From: Abditibacteriota bacterium
GTDB lineage: Bacteria; Armatimonadota; UBA5829
DNA length: 7,059 bases
Assembly: GCA_017958015.1 (NCBI GenBank)
Contig: JAGDDM010000152.1
Span: 1 to 7,059 of the forward strand
Direction of reading: 5' to 3'
This document shows, one piece after another, positions 1 through 5,614 of the stretch (positions within the stretch are counted from its first letter, which is position 1; each line of letters begins with the position of its first letter). The notes under the pieces are model-generated. The model was not told the origin of the DNA. It was given only the letters and a program-made list of their open reading frames with translations, and did no database searches. The position numbers and the translations under genes were made by a program.

Positions 1-1414
1 CGGTGTTGGTGACGCCGCACATGAAGGGCATTTTGTTGGCGCGGAAAACCGCCACGGACTCGTCGGTAATCATGTGGGGCTCGATGCTGAAGCCGTCTAT
101 ATTGTCCTTTTTCAGTTGGTCGCACTTGGCCTGCCAGTCAACTTTGTTTCTTCCGTTCATGAGGAAGTAGGCGGTGACGTCGGGCATTTGCTTCTTGCTT
201 TGAACAACAGCGTTGTAGGAGAAACTGATGATACGCACTCTGTCGCGGACTCCGCAGGTGTCAATCACCTTTTCCAGAATGGGGAACACCTCCGGGCGGT
301 CGTCCTTAATCTCAATCGCCATCTTTTTGCCCTTGGGCATAAGCGTAAGCGCTTCCTGCAAAGTGGGAATCTTTTCCCCGGCGAATTCCTTGCCCTTGTG
401 GGAACCGAAATCGAGGCTCCGAAGCTGAGCGAAGGTGGCGTCGGTGATTTTGAGGTCGACGCCGGCGCACCGCTTCACGCTGTTTTCGTGGCTGAGAACG
501 AGTTTTTTGTCCTTGGTGAGCCAGATGTCGGTCTCGATCATGTCCGCTCCGTCGTCCCAGGCTCTTTGCATGGAAACGAGGGTGTTCTCCGGAGCCAGAG
601 CCCTTACGCCTCTGTGGCCGAGGATGTTGGGGCGCCGGGTGACGGGCTTAACGTCGGTGAAGGCGGCCAGCATAAGGTCCGGCCGGTTGGTGATGATGCC
701 CGCGGCGCCGTGCTCGACAAGTTCCTTTGCCTTGTTGACATCGTCGATTGTCCAGGCCCAGGGCTTGAGACCCGCTTTCACCGCCTTTTCGACGAAGTCC
801 GGACCCTTTTCCCAGCCGTTGAAGATGGCGTCGCGGCTGCCAAGCTCGCCGAAGAGTTTTTTCGTGTCCTCGACGCTGTAATTGTCCAGATGACCCAGAG
901 CCTTCGTCTTCGGTATGGCCTTTCTGAAGGCCCGAATCGTGTCCGGATCCGCCAGCACGAGGAAACTGTCCTCCGCGTGGGCGGCCTTAACGCAGGCGGA
1001 GATAATCTCAACCGCTCTGTCGCCGCCGCACTTCAGGTCGTACATAACGAGTTTGCCCTTGGGAACGGTGGCCAGGAACTCCTGCAGCGTGGCGATCTTC
1101 TCGCCGGCGAACTTCTTGTCGAAGTAGGAGCCGAAATCGAGTTTCCGAAGCTCCGCGAAGGTGGCGTCCGCCACGTTTTTGTCCACTCCGGTGTAGCGGA
1201 TGATGTTTTCGTCGTGGCAGAGAACGGCTTTGCCGTCCTTTGTTATCCGCACGTCGATTTCGGCCAGATCCGCGCCGATTTTCCAGGCGTTCTTGGCGGC
1301 AACAACCGTGTTCTCCGGAGCCAGACCGCCGCCGCAGCGGTGGGCGATGATGATCGGGCGGGCGAAAGCCGGCGCCGCCAAAAGAATGAGCAGGGGAATA
1401 AGATATTTTTTCAT
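1..1414 (-). CDS. Exported tandem GDPD-domain protein (A2-B2 fusion), C-terminus beyond left edge
   Basis: Reading leftward from ATG 1414-1412, the frame stays open to the edge (471 codons, no stop). Residues 1-18 form a signal peptide (MKKYLIPLLILLAAPAFA). The first GDPD domain, about 19-252, has H25-R26, E34-N35-T, E52/D54 and H67-D: the paired histidines and metal ligands of the family. D126 lies where the third metal-binding Glu is expected. A linker of about 11 residues (253-263) leads to a second GDPD domain with H267-R-G, the ENT motif, the ETD ligand pair, a second His and an EIK motif. The enzyme class hydrolyses glycerophosphodiesters to glycerol-3-phosphate and an alcohol; a periplasmic location is inferred from the signal. 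Domain one resembles the 258-residue neighbour, domain two the 242-residue neighbour. ATG overlaps the upstream stop as ATGA, implying translational coupling; GGAGG at 1428-1432 and GAAGA at 1418-1422 are possible ribosome sites. Substrate and the missing C-terminus are unknown. Confidence 0.93.
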   Translation of the reverse strand, partial: MKKYLIPLLILLAAPAFARPIIIAHRCGGGLAPENTVVAAKNAWKIGADLAEIDVRITKDGKAVLCHDENIIRYTGVDKNVADATFAELRKLDFGSYFDKKFAGEKIATLQEFLATVPKGKLVMYDLKCGGDRAVEIISACVKAAHAEDSFLVLADPDTIRAFRKAIPKTKALGHLDNYSVEDTKKLFGELGSRDAIFNGWEKGPDFVEKAVKAGLKPWAWTIDDVNKAKELVEHGAAGIITNRPDLMLAAFTDVKPVTRRPNILGHRGVRALAPENTLVSMQRAWDDGADMIETDIWLTKDKKLVLSHENSVKRCAGVDLKITDATFAQLRSLDFGSHKGKEFAGEKIPTLQEALTLMPKGKKMAIEIKDDRPEVFPILEKVIDTCGVRDRVRIISFSYNAVVQSKKQMPDVTAYFLMNGRNKVDWQAKCDQLKKDNIDGFSIEPHMITDESVAVFRANKMPFMCGVTNT

Positions 1415-2139
1415 TTGTCTTCAAGCGCCTCCAATACAATGTCCGGTCTGTCGGTGCAAATCCAACCGGGGCCGTATGATTCCATCTTCCGGGCAAGTTC
1501 CGCTTCGTTGGTGACGCCGCACATAAAGGGCATGTTGTTTGCTTTGAATACGGCGGTTGACTCGTCGTCGATCATAAAGGGCTCGATGCTGAAGCCGTCG
1601 ATTCCGTCGCCTTTGAGTTTGTCGCACTCCGCCTGCCAATCGATTTTGTCCCGGGTCGCCATTAAATGATAGGCGGTAATGTCCGGCATTCGTTTTTTCG
1701 CCGCGACCACGGCATCGTAGTAAAAACTGATGAGGCGGACTTTGTTTCGGGCTCCGCATTCGTTCAGCGTATCCTCCAGAATCGGGAATACCTCCGGTCG
1801 GAAGTCCTTAATTTCCACCGCCATCATCTTCCCATCGGGAATGATTTCCAGCGCTTCTTTGAGAGTCGGGATTTTCGCCCCCTCGAAATATTTGTTGAAG
1901 GAGGAGCCGAAATCCAGCGCCCGCAACTCGTCGAAAGTCATGTCGATGATTTTGCCCGGAACTCCGGCGGTGCGGGAAATGTCGTCGTCGTGGCAGAGCA
2001 CAAGGACATTGTCCTTGGTGAGGTAGATGTCGGTTTCGATCATGTCCACGCCGAGGCGCCAGGCCAGCTTCATTCCCTCGATTGTGTTTTCCGGAGCCAG
2101 GCCTCTGGCCCCTCTGTGTCCCATAATTTTCGTTTTCAT
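1411..2139 (-). CDS. Glycerophosphodiester phosphodiesterase without signal peptide (B1)
   Basis: The 242-residue protein is a single GDPD domain with almost no N-terminal extension: MKTKIMGHRG starts directly at the first catalytic motif. Visible active-site residues are H8-R9, E17-N18-T, the metal pair E35/D37, the second histidine H50-D51 and the third metal ligand E109 in EIK. The C-terminal TDRPD motif (about 227-231) is also typical. Length matches compact cytoplasmic GDPDs of the UgpQ type, and lack of a signal peptide suggests cytosolic action on imported glycerophosphodiesters. It is the second gene of the operon, 10 bases after the preceding stop, with AAGGAAAG (2144-2151) overlapping that stop as ribosome site. 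Its own stop overlaps the next start. By hand alignment, 136 of 207 residues match the second domain of the downstream fusion protein, without gaps. UgpQ orthology is not claimed, because no ugp transport genes are seen. Confidence 0.94.
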   Translation of the reverse strand: MKTKIMGHRGARGLAPENTIEGMKLAWRLGVDMIETDIYLTKDNVLVLCHDDDISRTAGVPGKIIDMTFDELRALDFGSSFNKYFEGAKIPTLKEALEIIPDGKMMAVEIKDFRPEVFPILEDTLNECGARNKVRLISFYYDAVVAAKKRMPDITAYHLMATRDKIDWQAECDKLKGDGIDGFSIEPFMIDDESTAVFKANNMPFMCGVTNEAELARKMESYGPGWICTDRPDIVLEALEDK

Positions 2140-2149
2140 TGTACTTTCC

Positions 2150-2926
2150 TTATTTATCGAAGGCGCGGAGCATAACCTCCGCCCGGTTTGTCATGAAGGC
2201 TTTCATGCCCGCGTCGGCGAATATCCGCGCCCAAACGACGCTGTCGATGGACCAGCCCAGGGGCTTCATGCCCGCGGCCACCATCTTCTTCACCAGTTCC
2301 ACTCTGTCCGGACTGTAGAGGGCGTGGAAGTTTACGTACTCGTAGTGAAATTCCTTGTCCAGTTCGACGCTGTTTTCCACGGTTCCGTATCTGTCCACGT
2401 CGCCCACCAGCTTTACGTTGGGCATCAGTTTGTGAAACGCCCGCAGGGTGTCAAGGTCGTTTATCTGAACGAGGCATCTGTCCTCGGTGCGGGTGGCCTT
2501 GATGTTGGCGGCGATGATTTCCGCCACCTTTTCGCCGAAAACTTTGGTGTCGAAGAAAACGTATCTGCCCTTGGGTACGGTCATGAGCATTTCCTGCAGA
2601 GTGGGGATTCGGGCGCCCTTATATTTGGGGTCGAAGTCGGTGCCGAAATCCATGGCCCTGAGCCGGGCGAAGGTGGCGTCCGCCACGTTCAAATCGATGC
2701 CGGTGTAGTCGATGGTGTTGGGGTTGTGGAGAAGTACGGCCTTGTTGTCCTTGGTGAGGCGCACATCAATCTCGATGATGTCCGCGCCCGCTTTCCAGGC
2801 GGCTTTGGCCCCCGCAATCGTGTTTTCCGGTCCGAAACCGCCGGAGGCCCGGTGGGCGATGACGAGAGGCCGGGCGAAAATCGGAGCGGCCAAGAGAATG
2901 AGGAGAGGTATTAAAAGTCTTTTCAT
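2150..2926 (-). CDS. Exported glycerophosphodiester phosphodiesterase (A1)
   Basis: The 258-residue protein begins with a Sec signal peptide (residues 1-18, cleavage after IFA likely) and continues as one GDPD domain. H25-R26, E34-N35-T, the metal pair E52/D54 and the second histidine H67 are present. H67 is followed by Asn rather than the common Asp. D126 (FFDTK) takes the place of the third metal-binding Glu. There is no lipobox cysteine, so a soluble periplasmic enzyme is likely. It is the first gene of the operon; AAGGAA at 2933-2938 sits six bases before ATG, and an extended -10 promoter lies just upstream. Residues 1-128 match the first domain of the downstream fusion at 85 positions without gaps. 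The C-terminal half diverges strongly, suggesting altered substrate choice. Family assignment is firm; substrate is unknown. Confidence 0.94.
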   Translation of the reverse strand: MKRLLIPLLILLAAPIFARPLVIAHRASGGFGPENTIAGAKAAWKAGADIIEIDVRLTKDNKAVLLHNPNTIDYTGIDLNVADATFARLRAMDFGTDFDPKYKGARIPTLQEMLMTVPKGRYVFFDTKVFGEKVAEIIAANIKATRTEDRCLVQINDLDTLRAFHKLMPNVKLVGDVDRYGTVENSVELDKEFHYEYVNFHALYSPDRVELVKKMVAAGMKPLGWSIDSVVWARIFADAGMKAFMTNRAEVMLRAFDK

Positions 2927-2956
2927 GAGAGGTTCCTTTCGTAAAGAGGTATTTAT

Positions 2957-2986
2957 ATTATATCATAAGGAGCGGTAAAAGAGGAA
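2957..2986 (-). promoter_or_regulatory. Extended -10 promoter of the GDPD operon
   Basis: On the minus strand TGATATAAT (2965 to 2957) is a perfect -10 hexamer with the TGn extension. The -35 region is poor: TTCCTC at 2986-2981 is the best candidate at 18 bases spacing, which fits an extended -10 promoter. Transcription would start near 2950, giving a leader of about 25 bases before the A1 start codon. No riboswitch-sized leader is present. Confidence 0.65.
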
Positions 2987-2998
2987 ATAAATTCCCGG

Positions 2999-3023
2999 CG
3001 GAAATTCGGAAGCCGGATTTCCG
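2999..3023. promoter_or_regulatory. Imperfect palindrome between divergent promoters (candidate operator)
   Basis: Arms CGGAAATTCGG (2999-3009) and CCGGATTTCCG (3013-3023) pair at 10 of 11 positions around the centre AAG. The element lies about 12 bases from the putative -35 elements of both divergent promoters, a usual place for a dimeric regulator. An A7 run follows on the plus strand, so it is not an intrinsic terminator for rightward transcription; read on the minus strand, the T run precedes the hairpin, so it is not one there either. The regulator is unknown. Confidence 0.5.
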
Positions 3024-3034
3024 AAAAAAAGGAC

Positions 3035-3063
3035 TTGACTATATTTCGATTATGTATTATCAT
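3035..3063 (+). promoter_or_regulatory. Sigma70-like promoter for the 69-residue gene
   Basis: TTGACT (3035-3040) and TATCAT (3058-3063) each match the consensus at five of six positions and are separated by 17 bases. The expected start is near 3070, leaving a leader of about 20 bases before the GTG codon at 3092. Confidence 0.65.
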
Positions 3064-3091
3064 TAAACTATCAACGAACGGGAAGTGTGAA

Positions 3092-3301
3092 GTGAAGAAG
3101 CATAAATTCAGACTCAATTCGGAGCTGCACCTCACCCGCCAGTGGCGGACGGCGCTTAATTTCGGCATCGCCGAGTTCCCGGAGGGCAGCGGTATAAAAT
3201 GGATGCGGATAGAATTGCCCGGAGGCGAGGTTATGTACACCTCTCCGGATAATATCGACGTAATCCTCGAAAAGACGGACCGGGTGTCCGACGACGACTA
3301 A
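3092..3301 (+). CDS. Small hypothetical protein, 69 residues
   Basis: I do not recognise this protein. The frame is open from TTG 3035, but that codon is part of the -35 hexamer, so GTG 3092 is chosen, with GGGAAG (3080-3085) six bases upstream as a modest ribosome site. The N-terminus is basic (KKHKFRL), the middle holds TRQWRTALNFG and IKWMRIELPGGEVMYTS, and the C-terminus ends in an acidic DDD. No signal peptide, membrane segment or cysteine is seen, so a soluble cytoplasmic protein is likely. The alternation of hydrophobic and polar residues in the middle suggests beta strands. It is transcribed divergently from the GDPD operon and precedes the ferredoxin by 58 bases. It could be a small regulatory or nucleic-acid-binding protein, but nothing proves this. 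An antisense frame over the same bases is less convincing because it lacks matching signals. Confidence 0.6.
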   Translation: MKKHKFRLNSELHLTRQWRTALNFGIAEFPEGSGIKWMRIELPGGEVMYTSPDNIDVILEKTDRVSDDD

Positions 3302-3359
3302 CGAAGGGTTGCGCACTTTACGCGCTTATATATTTCTCTTATTCTTATGGAGGTGCGTT

Positions 3360-3527
3360 ATGGCGGCTAAAGTCAGTGATGCTTGCGCGGGCTGCGGCGT
3401 TTGCGCCGATGCTTGCCCCTGCGGCGCCATCACCGTCAATGATGTGGCGGTCGTGGACGAATCCGCGTGCGTTGACTGCGGTGCCTGCGCGGACGCTTGT
3501 CCCTGCGGCGCTATTACCGTTGAATAA
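3360..3527 (+). CDS. 2[4Fe-4S] ferredoxin, clostridial type
   Basis: The 55-residue protein has two CxxCxxCxxxCP motifs: C9, C12, C15, C19-P and C37, C40, C43, C47-P. As in clostridial ferredoxins, the first three cysteines of each motif bind one cluster and the fourth goes to the other cluster. It would be a soluble low-potential electron carrier, for example for pyruvate:ferredoxin oxidoreductase or hydrogenase, as expected in an anaerobe. ATG 3360 is preferred over an upstream TTG because GGAGGT (3349-3354) lies five bases before it and mature ferredoxins start this way. Residues 8-26 and 36-54 agree at 16 of 19 positions, an unusually tidy internal duplication. Both halves read CPCGAITV, where Val, Thr or Ser is more usual than the extra Cys (C21 and C49). 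TATATATTT near 3329 could be a -10, but no good -35 was found. A terminator follows. Confidence 0.95.
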   Translation: MAAKVSDACAGCGVCADACPCGAITVNDVAVVDESACVDCGACADACPCGAITVE

Positions 3528-3540
3528 TAACGGCTTTTCG

Positions 3541-3581
3541 GGCTCCCGCGATAACTCTTTCTCGGGAGCCGAACTGTTTTT
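3541..3581 (+). terminator. Rho-independent terminator after ferredoxin
   Basis: GGCTCCCG (3541-3548) pairs perfectly with CGGGAGCC (3563-3570) across a 14-base loop. A short GAACTG spacer and a run of five T (3577-3581) follow. It ends only 14 bases before the next start codon, so the methyltransferase-like gene depends on readthrough or on an unseen promoter. Confidence 0.72.
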
Positions 3582-3595
3582 GCCGCCGGATACTC

Positions 3596-4150
3596 ATGGC
3601 CAGAGGCTGGGAAAAAATAAAGGACCGGGTAGACTCCTGCTTCTCGCAGGTCTACGAGGCGTCCAAATATAAACCGAAAAACGTCTTGGCGATAGGCGCC
3701 AAGAGGCCTTTCCTTATTGACGGTTTCAAGCGGGCCAACGTGGAGATTACCACCTACACCCCGCCGCCCGGACGGAAGTTTACCCTTAACTGCGAAAAGG
3801 CTTTCGACGTGATTGTTTGCGCCGGAGTCCTGGCCCATATGCCCTACAAGGATTTCGGCCTCTGTCTCAAGGAGATTAATAAGGCCGCCCGCAAAGGAGC
3901 CGTAATAGTGCTCCCGGACGCGGGACCCTGCATGAAAGTCAATCAGGTCATCGTCTCCGGACTGTCGATCCCCGCCTACAAGGTGGAGGACGTCCACTAT
4001 TGGGAGATCGGCTCCTTCGGCTACGGCCTCGCCCGTGTCAGAGCCACCATCTTCGCCGCCGGTTTCACGTTGGAATACACCTACCGGGTGCCGGACAATC
4101 CCTTCCACAGAGTTTTCGTGCTCTCCAAGCGGGACTTCGAGGGACTGTGA
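3596..4150 (+). CDS. Class I SAM-dependent methyltransferase-like protein, degenerate motif I
   Basis: The 184-residue protein shows a small Rossmann methyltransferase layout. VLAIGAKRPFLI (30-41) lies where the SAM-binding VLDxGxGxG loop belongs. FDVIVCAGVLAHMP (70-83) matches the motif around strand 4 (usually xxVLEHxP). LKEINKAARKGAVIVLPD (91-108) is the helix and strand 5 region. A C-terminal block has HYWEIG (134-139), AAGF (154-157) and NPFHRVFVL (168-176), an arrangement I associate with uncharacterised class I methyltransferases of anaerobes. The glycine-rich loop is poor (IGAKRP), so SAM binding may be altered or lost. No signal peptide. The Shine-Dalgarno match before ATG 3596 is weak. 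The stop overlaps the next start by one base, so the small cysteine protein is probably made in coupling with it. Substrate is unknown; a role tied to that partner is inference only. Confidence 0.75.
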   Translation: MARGWEKIKDRVDSCFSQVYEASKYKPKNVLAIGAKRPFLIDGFKRANVEITTYTPPPGRKFTLNCEKAFDVIVCAGVLAHMPYKDFGLCLKEINKAARKGAVIVLPDAGPCMKVNQVIVSGLSIPAYKVEDVHYWEIGSFGYGLARVRATIFAAGFTLEYTYRVPDNPFHRVFVLSKRDFEGL

Positions 4151-4299
4151 TGGAAGATGAAACCGGAGCCCTCTGCGATATCTGCGTAAATCACGACGAG
4201 TGCAACGGCCATTATATGATGTGTCCTTTTTTCGAGCCGAAGAAGGAAAACCGGGAAGACAATCCCCAATCGGAACCGCCCGCGGCGGATAACCGGTAA
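4150..4299 (+). CDS. Small four-cysteine protein, 49 residues
   Basis: ATG 4150 overlaps the preceding TGA by one base (TGATG), a classic translational coupling, and this decides the start over in-frame codons inside the upstream gene. Cysteines C9, C12, C18 and C25 form C-x2-C-x5-C-x6-C within the first half, with H15 and H21 among them, so a metal site (zinc or iron-sulfur) is plausible. The second half (from about residue 30) is rich in charged residues and proline (KKENRED, SEPPAAD) and probably disordered. No signal peptide. The family is not recognised. As a tiny partner of the methyltransferase-like protein it might be an accessory metal-binding subunit, which is speculation. The gene ends 60 bases before the alkaline phosphatase start. 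Confidence 0.65.
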   Translation: MEDETGALCDICVNHDECNGHYMMCPFFEPKKENREDNPQSEPPAADNR

Positions 4300-4301
4300 C
4301 T

Positions 4302-4331
4302 TTGTTAAAAAACGGATTATTCCGTTATTGT
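4302..4331 (+). promoter_or_regulatory. Possible promoter of alkaline phosphatase gene with inverted repeat
   Basis: TTGTTA (4302-4307) and TATTGT (4326-4331), 18 bases apart, are each four-of-six matches. The perfect inverted repeat AACGGA-TTAT-TCCGTT (4311-4326) lies between them and could be an operator. It could instead be a weak terminator stem for the preceding gene, since T-rich sequence follows. No Pho box of the E. coli CTGTCAT type is visible. Confidence 0.4.
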
Positions 4332-4359
4332 ATTTTCATACGCAAAGGAGGATATATCT

Positions 4360-5532
4360 ATGCGTACTCTCAAGAGAGCGATTCTCGCTTTCGTTCTCAC
4401 TCTTGCGGTAGTCTCCGCGTCCTTCGCGGGCAAGGCTCCCAAGAACATCATCCTGCTCATCGGCGACGGTATGGGCATCGGCATCATCGCCTCCGCCAAG
4501 CACAATGTTAAGGGCGGCAGACTGGCCATGGAAGATTTCCCGGTTACCGGCTTCTCCATCACTACTCCCGCGGACCACATCGTCACCGACTCCGCCGCTT
4601 CCGGCACCGCTTTCTCCACGGGCTTCAAGACCAACAACGGCATGATCGCCCGGCTGCCTAACGGCAAAGACGTTAACTCCATCCGCTACTATGCTCAGCA
4701 GCGGGGTATGAAGACCGCCATCGTCAGCGTCAAGAACATCACCGACGCCACCCCGGCCGTTTTCCTCTCTCACGCGGACCACAGATCCGAGCTCTTCAAC
4801 ATCGCGGCTCAGATTCCTTTCAGCGGCTGCGACGTCATTTTGGGCGGCGGCCTTTCCCACTTCGTTTCCGGCAGTGAAGGCGGCGACGTCGTTATCCGGG
4901 ACGCCGCGGGCAAGGAGACCGTTGTTAAGGGCTCCAGAGACGACGGCAAGAACGTTGTGGACGACATCAAGGCTCAGGGTTATACCTTCGTCACCACCAA
5001 AGAGGATATGCAGAAGAGCGACGCCGACAAGCTTTTCGGTCTTTTCGATGCGGGTATCATGAACACCGCTCCCGATACCCCGGAACCCACTCTCACCGAA
5101 ATGACAATGAAGGCTATCGATATTATCAACAGAAATAACAAAAACGGCTTCTTCATTATGTCCGAAGCGGGCTGCATCGACAGCGGCAACCACGCCAACA
5201 ACCACGCTTACGCTCTGCAGGAAATGCTGGAGTTCGACAGAACCATCAGAGCCTGTCTCGACTTCGCCAAGAAGGACGGTGAGACCCTCATCGTAATCAC
5301 CGCCGACCACGACACCGGTTCCATGGGCTGCGTCGATCCTTCCGAGCACGCCATCAGCGAAGGCAGAGCCACCAGCGCCGTCTACGGTACCGGCGGCCAC
5401 AGCGCCAACTGGGTTCCCGTATTCGCTTACGGTCCCGGTTCCGAGTATTTCGCCGGCGCTCAGCAAAACATCGCCATCCCGAGAAGATTCGCTTCTTTCT
5501 GGGGTCTGGACCTTGTGAAGCTTGCCAAGTAA
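4360..5532 (+). CDS. Exported alkaline phosphatase (PhoA superfamily)
   Basis: The 390-residue enzyme removes phosphate from phosphomonoesters in the periplasm. Residues 1-23 are a signal peptide (cleavage after SASFA). Active-site residues align with E. coli PhoA: metal ligand D36 in GDGMG, nucleophile S78 in TDSAASGTA with D77, D129/T131 in TDATPA, arginine R142, E269-D274-H278 in EAGCIDSGNHANN, D316-H317 in TADHDTG, and H347 in GGHSANWVPV. Length is at the short end of the family but the core looks complete. AAAGGAGGA (4344-4352) gives a strong ribosome site before ATG 4360. It lies opposite in direction to the nearby GDPD operon; together they could liberate phosphate from phospholipid head groups. 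I leave the symbol empty because several paralogous alkaline phosphatase subfamilies share these motifs. Confidence 0.96.
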   Translation: MRTLKRAILAFVLTLAVVSASFAGKAPKNIILLIGDGMGIGIIASAKHNVKGGRLAMEDFPVTGFSITTPADHIVTDSAASGTAFSTGFKTNNGMIARLPNGKDVNSIRYYAQQRGMKTAIVSVKNITDATPAVFLSHADHRSELFNIAAQIPFSGCDVILGGGLSHFVSGSEGGDVVIRDAAGKETVVKGSRDDGKNVVDDIKAQGYTFVTTKEDMQKSDADKLFGLFDAGIMNTAPDTPEPTLTEMTMKAIDIINRNNKNGFFIMSEAGCIDSGNHANNHAYALQEMLEFDRTIRACLDFAKKDGETLIVITADHDTGSMGCVDPSEHAISEGRATSAVYGTGGHSANWVPVFAYGPGSEYFAGAQQNIAIPRRFASFWGLDLVKLAK

Positions 5533-5540
5533 TTAATTCG

Positions 5541-5568
5541 CCCCGGAACGGTTTGCCCGCTTTCGGGG
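5541..5568 (+). terminator. Hairpin after alkaline phosphatase, weak terminator or attenuator
   Basis: CCCCGGAA (5541-5548) pairs with TTTCGGGG (5561-5568), one G-T pair included, across a 12-base loop. Only a broken T stretch follows (TTCGGTTTAAAT), so termination is likely partial and some messages may extend into the next gene, which lacks an obvious promoter. Confidence 0.4.
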
Positions 5569-5614
5569 TTCGGTTTAAATGCTTTTCGGAAACAAGAGAA
5601 AAGGAGTAATCCTT

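Larger units (their letters stand above)
1..2926 (-). repeat. Ancient tandem duplication of a GDPD A-B unit
   Basis: Four GDPD domains lie head to tail in the order A1, B1, A2, B2. A1 and A2 share the same signal-peptide style and the Asp-for-Glu change. B1 and B2 share the EIKD-RPEVFPILE block, the DGFSIEP block and the MPFMCGVTN block. Identity counted by hand is about 66% for both pairs (85/128 and 136/207). Synonymous codons differ throughout, so the duplication is not recent. A1 and B1 are separate genes; A2 and B2 are one reading frame. Coordinates cover the visible part only. Confidence 0.85.

Noticed and set aside
1..1414. Frameshift or pseudogene joining two GDPDs
   Set aside because: I translated the whole frame and found no stop or frame change; both domains keep their motifs and the linker is clean, so a true fusion is the better reading.
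1008..1496. Minus-strand open frame of 162 codons overlapping the start of the fusion gene
   Set aside because: It is in a different frame from the GDPD motifs, very Arg-rich, and covers the B1/A2 boundary; a frame shadow.
74..1669. Long plus-strand open frame of 531 codons
   Set aside because: It lies antisense to clear GDPD coding sequence with catalytic motifs. Its product has no recognisable domain and spans the boundary of two genes. It is a by-product of the codon bias of the G+C-rich genes.
2027..2914. Plus-strand open frame of 295 codons
   Set aside because: It is antisense to the exported GDPD A1 and the start of B1, and has no domain or convincing start signal.
2999..3030. Hairpin next to a homopolymer run read as an intrinsic terminator
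   Set aside because: On the plus strand the stem is followed by A, not T; on the minus strand the T run precedes the stem. An operator role fits better.
3035..3091. TTG start giving an 88-residue version of the small protein
   Set aside because: The TTG coincides with the -35 hexamer of the likely promoter, so the transcript would begin downstream of it.
4336..5466. Minus-strand open frame of 376 codons
   Set aside because: It is antisense to the alkaline phosphatase, whose active-site residues and strong ribosome site are clear.
5579..5614. Earlier in-frame ATG for the PEP-CTERM-like protein
   Set aside because: It would place 12 charged or polar residues before a typical signal peptide and has no ribosome site, whereas ATG 5615 has AAGGAG at the right distance.
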